Shown: in pieces, positions 41,175 through 49,171 of the stretch
How the letters are laid out: each line of letters starts with the position of its first letter
Position numbering within the stretch: position 1 is the first letter of the stretch
Origin: Cohnella nanjingensis
Lineage (GTDB): Bacteria > Bacillota > Bacilli > Paenibacillales > Paenibacillaceae
Assembly: GCF_014212125.1 (NCBI RefSeq)
Contig: NZ_JACJVP010000030.1
Location: forward strand, 124,001 to 188,000
Direction: 5' to 3'
DNA length: 64,000 nucleotides
Program-made: the position numbers and the translations under genes
The notes under the pieces: generated by a model
The model's input: only the letters and a program-made list of their open reading frames with translations
Databases searched by the model: none
Told to the model about the DNA's origin: nothing

Positions 41175-41888
41175 CTACCAATCTACCGCTTCTGCCGGAT
41201 CAAGCTCGAAGATGTCCAGAAACTGCCGATAGATCGACGCGCAGCGCTCCTCTCCGCCGCAGAACGGCGGCGAGAGCGCGACCGTGATCATGTCGTAAGC
41301 ATAGAAGGACTTTAAGAAGGCCAAGTCCGCCCGGATCTCCGCCTCCGTATACGAACGGAACACGTCTAGATCCAGATCGAGCACGACGGCGTTCGGTGCG
41401 GCGAGCAGTTGTTCCAGCCGATCGGGACAAGCCGCGAGCCGCCGAAGCTCAGCGATCGATTCCAAGCGTTCGCCTTGATAGGCTTTGCGCGCCAATAGCA
41501 TCTTGAGCGGCAGCAATTGTTCGCCGTTCAGCGGCCAATCCGACAGATCGAACGGATCGGATGGGTCCTCTTCCCTCGGGCATACGTAGACGATGCGGTC
41601 GATCGCGCCGCAGGCGAATCCCGCCCAGATGAAGTTGTCGATCTCAAGCCGCCCGGCGACCGAGAGGCAGTCTTCGGGCGTACGCATCTCGTTTAAACCC
41701 TGCGCGAGAATGCCGTCCCATGTGTCGTCCAGATGCGCATCCACGTGGAGCAGCGTTACCGGATGCGCGAACGCGCCGGTGCGCCGGCCGAGCGCCCAGG
41801 CAGCGAACGCCCACTGGTGATTTCTCGCGATATAGATCCGCTTGTCCGGGAAGCCGATGCGGTAGTCATGCGGGAACGTCGCGGCCAT
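41175..41888 (-). CDS. UPF0489 family protein (arginase-like fold)
   Basis: A 237-residue protein with the family's metal-site-like motifs LLHVDAHLDDTWD and VLDLDLDVF, reminiscent of arginase/deacetylase Asp-His clusters, and IYIARNHQWAFAAWALG near the start. Function of the family is unknown; hydrolase activity is inferred from the motifs. Confidence 0.85.
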   Translation of the reverse strand: MAATFPHDYRIGFPDKRIYIARNHQWAFAAWALGRRTGAFAHPVTLLHVDAHLDDTWDGILAQGLNEMRTPEDCLSVAGRLEIDNFIWAGFACGAIDRIVYVCPREEDPSDPFDLSDWPLNGEQLLPLKMLLARKAYQGERLESIAELRRLAACPDRLEQLLAAPNAVVLDLDLDVFRSYTEAEIRADLAFLKSFYAYDMITVALSPPFCGGEERCASIYRQFLDIFELDPAEAVDW

Positions 41889-41894
41889 CCTCCC

Positions 41895-42446
41895 TCATAC
41901 CTGGTCGTTGAGCAGGACCATATGAATGTGATCCTCCCATTGTCCGTTGATCTTGAGATATTGACGAGCCAGTCCTTCGTCGTAAAATCCGAGCTTCTGG
42001 ACGACGCGCAGCGAGCCTTTGTTCTTCGGCATGATGTTGGCTTCGATCCGATGGAGCTTCAGCGTCCCGAACGCATAGTCGATGACCGCTCGCAGCCCTT
42101 CCGTCATATAGCCCTGGGAGTGCGCTTCCGCGTCCAGCCGGTAACCCAGGTGGCACGACAGGAAGGCGCCCCGCACGATGTTGCTCAACGCGATCGAACC
42201 GATGATCCGGTCCGGTTCGGACAGCGAATACATCCAGACTCTGAACAATTGTCCGGTGGCCATCGCCATCTGATCGTGGAGCAGCAGGTGCGCCTGATGC
42301 TCCAGCGTATAGTATTCGGGCGGCCTCACGGGCTCCCATTCTTCCAGATAGTCGCGATTGCGCACGAAATAAGCCAACGCTTGATCCGCTTGTCCCTCGT
42401 CGATGACCCGCAGAGCCATCCGAGGGGTGATGATTTCGATCGACAT
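41895..42446 (-). CDS. RimJ/RimL-type GNAT N-acetyltransferase
   Basis: A 183-residue acetyltransferase of the ribosomal-protein-alanine type: ITPRMALRVIDEGQADQALAYF, GSIALSNIVRGAFLSCHLGYRL, QGYMTEGLRAVIDYAF, LHRIEANIMPKNKGSLRVVQKLGF. This close match to YdaF/RimJ suggests N-terminal protein acetylation. GAGAGGTG precedes ATG 42446. Seven bases before the UPF0489 gene. Confidence 0.9.
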   Translation of the reverse strand: MSIEIITPRMALRVIDEGQADQALAYFVRNRDYLEEWEPVRPPEYYTLEHQAHLLLHDQMAMATGQLFRVWMYSLSEPDRIIGSIALSNIVRGAFLSCHLGYRLDAEAHSQGYMTEGLRAVIDYAFGTLKLHRIEANIMPKNKGSLRVVQKLGFYDEGLARQYLKINGQWEDHIHMVLLNDQV

Positions 42447-42464
42447 TGCGCTCACCTCTCGTTG

Positions 42465-42962
42465 TTAAAATACTATTCTCGTTCGAATATCGTCTCCGTA
42501 GTCTTTGCCGATGCGAATGAGATTCCGGTCCAGCCCGTTGTTCACGGCGAAATAGCCCTTGGTCGTGTCGAAGCCGATGCCGTGCAGCATCCAGCCCGCT
42601 CCGCCCGCATGGCCGGCGCCGAACTCGACGAGATCGAGTCCCGCGATGAAGGCGCCGATGAAGTCGGACAGTTCCGGCCTTCCGGTTCGCCATTCGCAGG
42701 CCGGCTCGGAGGCGAGATCGATGGCGTTCACCGTCACGGACAGCGCATGCAGGCAGGCGTGGCACACCTCGAGGTTGAAGGCGTCCAGCTCGAATACGAA
42801 CGGCGCCGCGTCGTTCCAACGTTCCTGGCCGACGTCCCAGAGCGAATAGACGTTAAGGAGACGGCACCCCTGCAGCCGCTCCAGCTGCAGACCTTCGGCC
42901 GCCATTAACGCCTCGCTCGTCTCATGCCAGACGGGATGATATCCATGAATTCCGTTTCTCAC
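42465..42962 (-). CDS. Hypothetical protein
   Basis: About 165 residues, no family recognised. It has a CHAC pair (EVCHACLHAL) and a C-terminal Gly-rich GAGHAGGAGWMLHGIGFDTTKGYFAVNNG. GTG 42962 has AAGGAAG 8 bases upstream. 18 bases precede the RimJ-like gene, so it is probably in the same operon. Confidence 0.6.
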   Translation of the reverse strand: MRNGIHGYHPVWHETSEALMAAEGLQLERLQGCRLLNVYSLWDVGQERWNDAAPFVFELDAFNLEVCHACLHALSVTVNAIDLASEPACEWRTGRPELSDFIGAFIAGLDLVEFGAGHAGGAGWMLHGIGFDTTKGYFAVNNGLDRNLIRIGKDYGDDIRTRIVF

Positions 42963-43194
42963 TGTGCATACTTCCTTAGCCTGTTGTCGTAAAGCTCGAA
43001 TGTCTTCTAGGTTCTCCTTGTCAGGAGGCGGCATACCATTCGGCAGTGCCGTGCCGCGCGCCGGCGGATGCTCACCGAATCCAGGCGAAGCAGATCATGA
43101 ACAGCAGCATCGCGATCAACATGGCGAAGAGAAAATAGCCGAACAGCGTACCGGCCCCGGCATGGCTTGGAGGTCTGCCGGCAAGCGACCGTCG
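42963..43194. other. Intergenic stretch
   Basis: A minus-strand run of hydrophobic codons at 43075-43150 (GTLFGYFLFAMLIAMLLFMICF) ends in a stop at about 43073, but no start codon with a ribosome site precedes it. Nothing else recognised. Confidence 0.4.
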
Positions 43195-44028
43195 TTAGTT
43201 CCGCGCCGTCCAAGACGAACGAATGTAGCCGATCTTCATCCCGACTCGCTCCATGTTGCGGTGACTCTGCGACGCGTAGGCGCATTGGCTTACCGCAAGC
43301 CGGCAGCCCTGAGCGGCCGCTTCTTCCAATCTACGCTTCAGAAGAAGCTGCTGCAACCCCCGGTTTCGATATTCCGGCAAAGTGGCCGCGAAAGTACAGG
43401 AGGCGATCCCGTCCTTCACGTGCAGAACCCCGACCGCCGCAGGCGATTCGTGGACGGAAGCCAAGAAGATCTTCCAGCCCGGCCGGCCAAACAGCACGCG
43501 ATTGTTCGCGGCGACCGGCCGGATGCCGTCGTCCGGCAAGCCGGTTCCCCGGCAATGAATCGTCGCGTACAGCTCGATCTCCTCCTCCCGCAGCTCGCGC
43601 ACCGTGATCCCGGCCGGCTCGCCGAGGGCCGAGCCGGCCGGAATCGAGCGCGTCGACGGATCGGCATAGAGCGACGTATGATAGCCGGACAGCTCGCAGC
43701 CGAGCTCCGACAACCTGCGCAGGAGGCCCGTATCCGCAAGTCCGGGCACGATCTCGAACTGCGGGCGCCGGCCTCGCTCGTTGTAGAAAGCCAAGATGTC
43801 CTCGAGCGCGTCTGCGTCGCCGTTCCTCAATCCTTTAACCGTGTTAAAGGCAGGCCAAGGCATCGTCCGGCTGTAAAAGGCGACGGCTTGCCCGAACGCG
43901 CGGATCTCGACGCCCTCCGGGTTGCCCTCCCGGCTCCGGATGGCGGTCATACGATCGGACATATAGCCGATCTTGGAGCGCTCGATCTCCGCGGCCAGCG
44001 CGAGGGAAGGTACGAGCGGGCTACGCAC
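43195..44028 (-). CDS. GNAT family N-acetyltransferase (two-domain length)
   Basis: A 277-residue protein; the C-terminal 130 residues form a GNAT domain (LREEEIELYATIHCRGTG, TFAATLPEYRNRGLQQLLLKRRLEEA, HRNMERVGMKIGYIRSSW). The N-terminal half, with YSRTMPWPAFNTVKGL and an LLRRLSELGCELSGYH segment, is as in longer GNATs. GTG start overlaps the stop of the upstream DinB gene by 8 bases. Confidence 0.87.
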   Translation of the reverse strand: MRSPLVPSLALAAEIERSKIGYMSDRMTAIRSREGNPEGVEIRAFGQAVAFYSRTMPWPAFNTVKGLRNGDADALEDILAFYNERGRRPQFEIVPGLADTGLLRRLSELGCELSGYHTSLYADPSTRSIPAGSALGEPAGITVRELREEEIELYATIHCRGTGLPDDGIRPVAANNRVLFGRPGWKIFLASVHESPAAVGVLHVKDGIASCTFAATLPEYRNRGLQQLLLKRRLEEAAAQGCRLAVSQCAYASQSHRNMERVGMKIGYIRSSWTARN

Positions 44029-44572
44029 GATAATGCCCTCCCAGCCGCTTGCGGATCAACCGGATCTGTCCCCGGTGGTTGATCTCGTCCTCGAACACGT
44101 GATACCACATAAAGTGGAAATTGGCCGGTCGGCCACGCCAGAACGGCTGCTCCTGCGCCAGCCAATCGTCGTCCACCGTCTTGAACCATTCGAAGGTTCG
44201 GTTGCGGACCGTCTGCATACGTTCCAGATAATAGTCCAGTTCATGACCATGAATGCTCGCCCGTCCCTTCTCTCCAAGATCCAGGGCGGGTCCCCATTCG
44301 GCCGCATCTTGATCGTTCAGCTCTCTGCCTTCGAACGTCAGAGCTTGATAAGCATGCTCGACTGCGGCGAAGTGAAGCAGCAGCATGCCGATGGAGTTGC
44401 TCCCGGGGTCCGTGAGCGCGTCCAGCTCTTCGACGCCAAGTCCCTTCACCGCGGACAAGGTCGTATAGCGCGCATAGTTCATCATCGACAGCAGCCGCCC
44501 GATCTGCGGGGCGTACCCGGGTATATCGGTGACGAGATACAGCTTCTCCATATCGAATGAAGATGGGTCCAT
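44021..44572 (-). CDS. DinB family protein
   Basis: A 183-residue four-helix-bundle protein with the metal-binding His pattern: HFAAVEHAYQ near the middle and HVFEDEINHRGQIRLIRKRL at the C-terminus. DinB proteins are putative metal-dependent thiol-transferases or hydrolases; function unknown. GAAGGAGG is the ribosome site. Overlaps the following GNAT gene. Confidence 0.88.
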   Translation of the reverse strand: MDPSSFDMEKLYLVTDIPGYAPQIGRLLSMMNYARYTTLSAVKGLGVEELDALTDPGSNSIGMLLLHFAAVEHAYQALTFEGRELNDQDAAEWGPALDLGEKGRASIHGHELDYYLERMQTVRNRTFEWFKTVDDDWLAQEQPFWRGRPANFHFMWYHVFEDEINHRGQIRLIRKRLGGHYRA

Positions 44573-44604
44573 CTCTCGATTCCTCCTTCTCTTGGGAACT
44601 TGAT

Positions 44605-45150
44605 TTATCGGAACGTATGGTCTCGCCAGAACCGGCCTGTCAGTTCGTTCACGACGCGCAATCCGGCTGTCCGATCCGCGGCGGGAGCGGCGATCATGAG
44701 ACCGTCGGCGCCGGACCAGCCCTTCTGGGTAGCGTCCACGCCCGTCATGACGTACTTCGCGATGGCTACCCGGCTCATCTTGCCGTCGATGAAGACGTCT
44801 CCGTACGTCTGAATGATCGGCCGGCCGTTCCGGAAATCCGCCGATAGGAGCGTGCCTCTTCCCTTCGCGTCGAAGCGGATAGTCAGCGGCTGATCGAACA
44901 TCGGATGCGTATCCGCGCCTTCGTCAACCTTGAACGTGCCGCGAAAGGTCTTGCTCCCGTTCAAGCTTCTCCGCAGCGTGCCGTCCGCGTCGATGGCGAT
45001 CGGCTGCGCGAACGACGCATGATCCTCCCCAAGCTGGAACAGCAGGCCCTGGGCATGCAGGACGCGATGTCTCGGATAGGTATAATACAAGACCGCAATC
45101 GCTGCCGCAAGCGCGATAAGGATCGAGGCAAGCCCCAACTTCTTCAGCAA
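44605..45150 (-). CDS. Hypothetical membrane-anchored protein
   Basis: A 181-residue protein with one N-terminal membrane segment (LGLASILIALAAAIAVLYYTY) followed by a beta-rich extracytoplasmic part that has no family I recognise. No lipobox. It may be an anchored exported protein. The gene is last before the divergent PH-domain gene. Confidence 0.65.
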   Translation of the reverse strand: MLKKLGLASILIALAAAIAVLYYTYPRHRVLHAQGLLFQLGEDHASFAQPIAIDADGTLRRSLNGSKTFRGTFKVDEGADTHPMFDQPLTIRFDAKGRGTLLSADFRNGRPIIQTYGDVFIDGKMSRVAIAKYVMTGVDATQKGWSGADGLMIAAPAADRTAGLRVVNELTGRFWRDHTFR

Positions 45151-45290
45151 CGCCGTTCCACTCCCCCGTTCGAATCATCCGTCGCTTCTCTGCTGTGGCC
45201 AAAATAGGGAGACAGCGAAAAGCAGATCTATTTATAATAATGAATATATCGCGAGATAAACATATACCTATCTTACCTGGAGGCGATCGC

Positions 45291-45647
45291 ATGGCAGAAC
45301 AAGTGCTGTGGAAAGGCAAACCTTTCAACTACGGATTTCCATCGTTCACCACGTACACCATTACAAGCAACAGACTCATCGTCGAGCGGGGCATCTTTAC
45401 GAAAACACGGAAAGAAATCAGGCTCTATCGGATCCGAGACGGGTCTTCCAAGCGCAACCTATGGGAACGTCTTTGGAGCATGGGCGATATTGTGGTGAAT
45501 TCTACGGATGTAGATACGCCGAACTTCTTGCTGCGGAATATTAAAGGCGCAGTGGAAGTGGCAGATATTCTGCTGAATGCCGCTGATGAGGCAAGAAGAA
45601 CCAACAGAGCCTACGAAATGACGGAGGTCGTGGAACAACATTTATAA
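45291..45647 (+). CDS. PH (bPH2/YdbT-like) domain protein
   Basis: A 118-residue single bacterial PH-like domain: EQVLWKGKPFNYGFPSFTTYTITSNRLIVERGIFTKTRKEIRLYRIRD. TKTRKEI and L-Y-R-I-R-D are typical. GGAGGCG precedes ATG 45291, chosen over in-frame starts further upstream. Codons are somewhat more AT-rich than neighbours. Molecular role unknown. Confidence 0.82.
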   Translation: MAEQVLWKGKPFNYGFPSFTTYTITSNRLIVERGIFTKTRKEIRLYRIRDGSSKRNLWERLWSMGDIVVNSTDVDTPNFLLRNIKGAVEVADILLNAADEARRTNRAYEMTEVVEQHL

Positions 45648-45694
45648 TGAAGTTTTAGGGGGCGTCATAGGGCTTCTTCTCCTCGTCAAACGAT

Positions 45695-45952
45695 TCATGC
45701 GGCGCCTCCTTTATTCGCATAACGAATGCGGATGCCTTTCACTTCATGCCGACGGCGCTTGATGCCGTCGGCAGCCCCGGTCACCTCCACCGATCGTCCT
45801 TTCTTCCATTGCGCAAGGAAAGGCTCCGTGGAGAGGAGAACGTTGCCTGACGCGTTCGGCAGCGCCGACCCCCGCTTGGTTATCGATAGATGATAGCTGA
45901 CGCCGGTCATGGCGCCAGTCGCAACATTAGTCCATCCGACTGCTTCGGGCAT
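45695..45952 (-). CDS. Hypothetical small protein
   Basis: An 85-residue frame with protein-like composition (YHLSITKRGSALPNASGN, FLAQWKKGRSVEVTG, GIRIRYANKG), but a weak ribosome site. No family recognised. An internal ATG at residue 15 is an alternative start. Confidence 0.4.
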   Translation of the reverse strand: MPEAVGWTNVATGAMTGVSYHLSITKRGSALPNASGNVLLSTEPFLAQWKKGRSVEVTGAADGIKRRRHEVKGIRIRYANKGGAA

Positions 45953-46014
45953 TTTCCGGCGGCGATCTCATAAACTTTCCGTTCATAGGGGATGCTGGCA
46001 AAGAGGTGATCCCG

Positions 46015-46494
46015 ATGAACATGCGCATCGCGGCACGTTTGCTGTTCGCTCTGATTCCCGTCTGGTTCTTGTGCGGCGAACCCGCGCTCGCGAATACGCC
46101 GCGGCCGACCGTCTCGGTCTTTGACGTCCGCCAAGAGAAGGTTGTCGCCGTCTGGCCGTTGACGGAGGCGCTCCAAGCCCGCGTCCTCTCGGCGCTCGAA
46201 GCTTCTCCCGTCACTTATGCGAATACCGCTGTCGACCCGAAGGACGGCTGGGTGCTGCACATTCCGTTCGCGGCCCCGGTTCGCCCTCGCCATGCCTTCT
46301 ACGCCAGACCCGTGCAAGAAGCTTATCTATTCCTTGCGCCAGGTCAGCAGCCTTATGCCCTCTTGTTCCTGACCGCCAAACGCCATACGTTCGTCGTCGC
46401 GGAACTCGCCTTCGATCCGGCGCCATTCGTTCGGATGATCGAGCAAAGCAAGCGCGAGCCGGCGTCCTCGGACCGGCATTCCGGAACCGGATGA
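46015..46494 (+). CDS. Hypothetical secreted protein
   Basis: A 159-residue protein with a clear signal peptide (MNMRIAARLLFALIPVWFLC...ALA-N). No family recognised. AAGAGGTG lies 6 bases before ATG 46015. Its 3' two thirds overlap an open frame on the other strand that belongs to the DUF6886-like gene. Confidence 0.6.
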   Translation: MNMRIAARLLFALIPVWFLCGEPALANTPRPTVSVFDVRQEKVVAVWPLTEALQARVLSALEASPVTYANTAVDPKDGWVLHIPFAAPVRPRHAFYARPVQEAYLFLAPGQQPYALLFLTAKRHTFVVAELAFDPAPFVRMIEQSKREPASSDRHSGTG

Positions 46495-46978
46495 TCGAAA
46501 AGTCCGTCAAGGCGGAAGCCAGAATGGCGTCGCGGAGCGGATGGAGACTCGGCGTGAAGCGAAGCTCGCATCCTGAGATCGCCAGCCGATCGAGCAGACG
46601 ATCCACCGTCGTGACGGAGACGGGCTCCACGGTCCGCGTCGACGTATAATAGCCGGCAATCCCGTCCGCTCGCTCGAATCCGTCGGCCTCGAACGTATAA
46701 CGATACAGCCGGCCGTCCCGGATCCGTTCGTACCACGCCTGCTCCACCGCGATGATCGTCTTGGCCGCCGACAACGCAAAGAACTGGCTTCGATCCTGCT
46801 CGCTCACGTTATGCGAGTCGGTATAGATGATTCTCGGGCATTCGCGGGGAAAAAGATAATTCACGAGATGCGCCTCGTCGATCGCCCAGACGAGAGGCGG
46901 CTTGTCCGGCGCTCCGGCGACCGCCTTCGGCACAAACCGGGCGATGCCGGGCTCCTCGCTCATATGGAATAGCTGCAA
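46211..46978 (-). CDS. DUF6886-like protein with an abnormal C-terminal extension
   Basis: The first ~165 residues (MQLFHMSEEPGIARFVPK, PPLVWAIDEAHLVNYLFPRECPRI, LRFTPSLHPLRDAILAS, DFSIIRFRNA) resemble a family of about 160-180 residues in Bacillales, here identified from memory as DUF6886. Past the expected end the frame continues 85 more Arg-rich residues, antisense to the secreted-protein gene. Probably the native stop was lost. Function unknown. Confidence 0.65.
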   Translation of the reverse strand: MQLFHMSEEPGIARFVPKAVAGAPDKPPLVWAIDEAHLVNYLFPRECPRIIYTDSHNVSEQDRSQFFALSAAKTIIAVEQAWYERIRDGRLYRYTFEADGFERADGIAGYYTSTRTVEPVSVTTVDRLLDRLAISGCELRFTPSLHPLRDAILASALTDFSIIRFRNAGPRTPARACFARSSERMAPDRRRVPRRRTYGVWRSGTRGHKAADLAQGIDKLLARVWRRRHGEGEPGPRTECAAPSRPSGRQRYSHK

Positions 46979-47012
46979 TCGCGCACCTGCCTTCTCGAAG
47001 TTGTCGAGGCGA

Positions 47013-47627
47013 TTAATCGAACGTCACCTCATGCGGATGGTTTCTTAGTTCGAACATCCGCTCGACCTGATCTCTCGTATTCCGTTCCACGGACAAGGCC
47101 GGTAGTTCATTCTTGCCGAAGAATGCCACCCGCAGCGTTTCCATTCCCGACGCCATCTGGCCGCCGACAACCTCGCACAGGATGAAGATCTTGTAAACGT
47201 GCCAAGGAGAAGGCGGGTGGTCGTGGAACTTCTTGTCCAGGATGCCGAGCAGCCGTACCGGCTCCACGCATAATCCCGACTCTTCCAGCACTTCCTTCAC
47301 GACGACTTCCTTGGGCGACAGCCCGATGTCCGCCCATCCGCCGGGCAGCGCCCAGGCGCCGTCGAGGCGCTCCTGGACGAGCAAGATCTGGTCTTGTCGG
47401 AAGACGACGCCGCGGACATCGACCTTCGGCGTCGCATACCCTGTCTCGGCTGCGAAAAGCGTCCGGATTCGTTCGGCGTCGACTTCCGTGTAATGCTGAA
47501 GAATGTCGACGCTTAACGTCCGCAGCATCTCGAATCGTTCCAGATCGTAGATGTCCTTCGAGTATGCCAGCCCGGCTTGGCTGATCGCCTGAATCTGCTT
47601 GGCCCATGTCAGCCATTTCGGTTCCAT
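47013..47627 (-). CDS. Nudix hydrolase with N-terminal NUDIX_N2-like domain
   Basis: A 204-residue protein: N-terminal helical part (WLTWAKQIQAISQAGLAYSKDIYDLERFE), typical of ADP-ribose-type Nudix enzymes in Firmicutes, then the Nudix fold with box GGWADIGLSPKEVVVKEVLEESG (residues about 96-118; it follows the GX5EX7REUXEEXGU pattern with Lys for Arg). Likely nucleotide-sugar or ADP-ribose hydrolase. Confidence 0.9.
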   Translation of the reverse strand: MEPKWLTWAKQIQAISQAGLAYSKDIYDLERFEMLRTLSVDILQHYTEVDAERIRTLFAAETGYATPKVDVRGVVFRQDQILLVQERLDGAWALPGGWADIGLSPKEVVVKEVLEESGLCVEPVRLLGILDKKFHDHPPSPWHVYKIFILCEVVGGQMASGMETLRVAFFGKNELPALSVERNTRDQVERMFELRNHPHEVTFD

Positions 47628-47670
47628 TTGACGTTCTCCTCTCGGTTACGGGGGCGTGCGGCTGTCTCCC

Positions 47671-48057
47671 TTACTGGCTTCGAATGAATGTAAATTCGTC
47701 CTGCTCTCCCTGTAAGATCAGGCGATCGTCAATCCATTTCACCTGATAGACCGTATCGTTGATCTTGACCGCGCGCTTGTTCACCCAAGAATAGGCGCCG
47801 TCCATCTGCTGTTCGCCTAGCGCAACCCCTTGATGCCCGTCCTCGTTCGCATGCGTGTTCATCTTGAAGACGATCCGGTTGTCTCCTCTCACTTCCCAGT
47901 AGTTATACGCGCGGATGGGGTTCGTCGTTCCGATGGCCGAGGAAGCTTGGACGCCCTGCCAATTCCCGATCAGACGCTTCTCCGGCGGAGATGATGAGGC
48001 GCACCCAATCAGCATCCAAAAGGCAAGAATTAACCCTGCATACATCGCTTTTCGCAA
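47671..48057 (-). CDS. Hypothetical lipoprotein
   Basis: A 128-residue exported lipoprotein: signal segment with lipobox LIGC (Cys19), then a small beta-rich domain (LIGNWQGVQASS, WEVRGDNRIVFKMNTHAN, QMDGAYSWVNKRAVKI, EFTFIRSQ) similar in layout to lipocalin-like DUFs. TTG start with GGGGAGTGAG. It is 4 bases after a 47-residue membrane-protein gene. Confidence 0.7.
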   Translation of the reverse strand: MRKAMYAGLILAFWMLIGCASSSPPEKRLIGNWQGVQASSAIGTTNPIRAYNYWEVRGDNRIVFKMNTHANEDGHQGVALGEQQMDGAYSWVNKRAVKINDTVYQVKWIDDRLILQGEQDEFTFIRSQ

Positions 48058-48061
48058 ATGC

Positions 48062-48205
48062 TCACTCCCCTCTCTTGCGCATCCGGTCCCGCTTCATCGC
48101 GTTTCGCACGGCTTCCCGCACGCGATCTCTTCTCGGCAGCTTGCTATTGATATCGATCAGCAGAACGACGATGATCAGCAATAAGATCGCAATGACTACG
48201 TTCAT
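48062..48205 (-). CDS. Small membrane protein (47 residues)
   Basis: MNVVIAILLLIIVVLLIDIN gives one membrane helix, then a basic tail (KLPRRDRVREAVRNAMKRDR). GAGGAG lies 7-9 bases before the ATG and its stop is 4 bases before the lipoprotein gene, arguing for a real coupled gene. No family recognised. Confidence 0.6.
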   Translation of the reverse strand: MNVVIAILLLIIVVLLIDINSKLPRRDRVREAVRNAMKRDRMRKRGE

Positions 48206-48232
48206 GGGGGCAGGCTCCTCTTCCCCTAACTC

Positions 48233-48267
48233 CACTGACAGTAGCTGTCAGTGAAGATGCTTATAAT
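48233..48267 (+). promoter_or_regulatory. ridA promoter with perfect palindromic operator
   Basis: CACTGACAG-TAG-CTGTCAGTG (48233-48253) is a perfect 9+3+9 palindrome, TetR- or MarR-like in size. TATAAT follows at 48262-48267. The palindrome covers the -35 region, so it would act as a repressor site. Confidence 0.75.
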
Positions 48268-48304
48268 AAAAATTATAGAACACGAATTTTAAGGAGGAAA
48301 ACCA

Positions 48305-48721
48305 ATGTCTAATTTCAAAATGGAGCATAAAAACCCGGAGGGTTTATTCTTATCAAAAGCATTTAGTCAAGCGATTACCGTAAGTGGCAAGGCAAAAACA
48401 ATTTACATAGGCGGACAAAATGCTATTAATTCAGCAGGTGATCTGGTTGGAGTTGGTGATTTGGAATTGCAGACAAAGCAGGCGCTTCATAATATCGCAA
48501 CTATTTTAGCTTCTGAAAATGCAAGTTTCGCCAATCTGGTTAAACTCAATATCTATTTAGTTAGTGGAAGCGACCCGCGAATTGGTTACAAAGCATTCCA
48601 AGAGGTGGCTGGTTTATTAGATAATCCGCCTTTGGTCACCGTTCTATTTGTTTCGGAATTTGCGCGTCCATCTTGCCTTCTTGAAATAGATGGAATTGCT
48701 GTCATTGAAGATAAGGACTAA
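48305..48721 (+). CDS. RidA/YjgF family enamine/imine deaminase
   Basis: A 138-residue RidA-like protein (FSQAITVSGKAKTIYIGGQNAI, LASENASFANLVKLNIYL, PPLVTVLFVSEFARPSCLLEIDGIAVI); the arginine of FARP-S-CL-EID binds carboxylates in the family. It detoxifies or processes reactive imines. AAGGAGG ribosome site. Codons are markedly AT-rich compared with all neighbours, a sign of recent transfer. A perfect palindrome controls its promoter, but no regulator gene is adjacent. Confidence 0.88.
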   Translation: MSNFKMEHKNPEGLFLSKAFSQAITVSGKAKTIYIGGQNAINSAGDLVGVGDLELQTKQALHNIATILASENASFANLVKLNIYLVSGSDPRIGYKAFQEVAGLLDNPPLVTVLFVSEFARPSCLLEIDGIAVIEDKD

Positions 48722-48732
48722 ATGCGCGCTTT

Positions 48733-48773
48733 AAGGGCCTTCCAATGGCAATAATGCGATTGGAGGGCCTTTT
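48733..48773. terminator. Bidirectional terminator between ridA and the cupin gene
   Basis: AAGGGCCTTCCAAT / ATTGGAGGGCCTTTT forms a 14-pair stem (one mismatch, wobble pairs), with TTTT on the plus strand. Confidence 0.75.
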
Positions 48774-48791
48774 ATGCACGCAAAAGTTAGG

Positions 48792-49136
48792 TTAATCCGT
48801 AAGTACCACCCGGTCTCCCGCGGTCGTCGGTTGGGAGATGACCAAGAACTCGATCGCCGCATGCGTGCGGTTGAACACTTGATGCGGCGTTCGTGGCGGG
48901 ACTTCAAGGCCTTCATGCGCGTGCAGCTCGTGCCGTTCGCCGTTCAGCTCGATGGACGCCTGTCCGGACAACACAAAGAAAAATTGAGCGGCCTGTTGAT
49001 GATAGTGTCTGACTTCCTCGGTGCCGGGCGGCATCCGCTCGTGGATGATGCTAAGACCCGGTTGATGGAGGAGACGCCAGCCGTCGCATTCGTCCCCCCA
49101 TCGGTAATGCTCTGCGTTTTCCTTGCTTCTCTTCAT
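48792..49136 (-). CDS. Cupin domain protein
   Basis: A 114-residue single cupin_2 barrel. EVRHYHQQAAQFFFVLSGQA and ELHAHEGLEVPPRTPHQVFN are cupin motifs 1 and 2 with the metal-binding His residues. ATG 49136 has GGGAGG upstream. Substrate or ligand unknown. Confidence 0.87.
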   Translation of the reverse strand: MKRSKENAEHYRWGDECDGWRLLHQPGLSIIHERMPPGTEEVRHYHQQAAQFFFVLSGQASIELNGERHELHAHEGLEVPPRTPHQVFNRTHAAIEFLVISQPTTAGDRVVLTD

Positions 49137-49171
49137 CTTGCCGGTTCCTCCCCTGTTGCCTTCGCGCTGCC

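Noticed and set aside
43073..43170. Small hydrophobic peptide downstream of the hypothetical gene at 42465
   Set aside because: The hydrophobic run is striking but has no ATG, GTG or TTG with a ribosome site before it.
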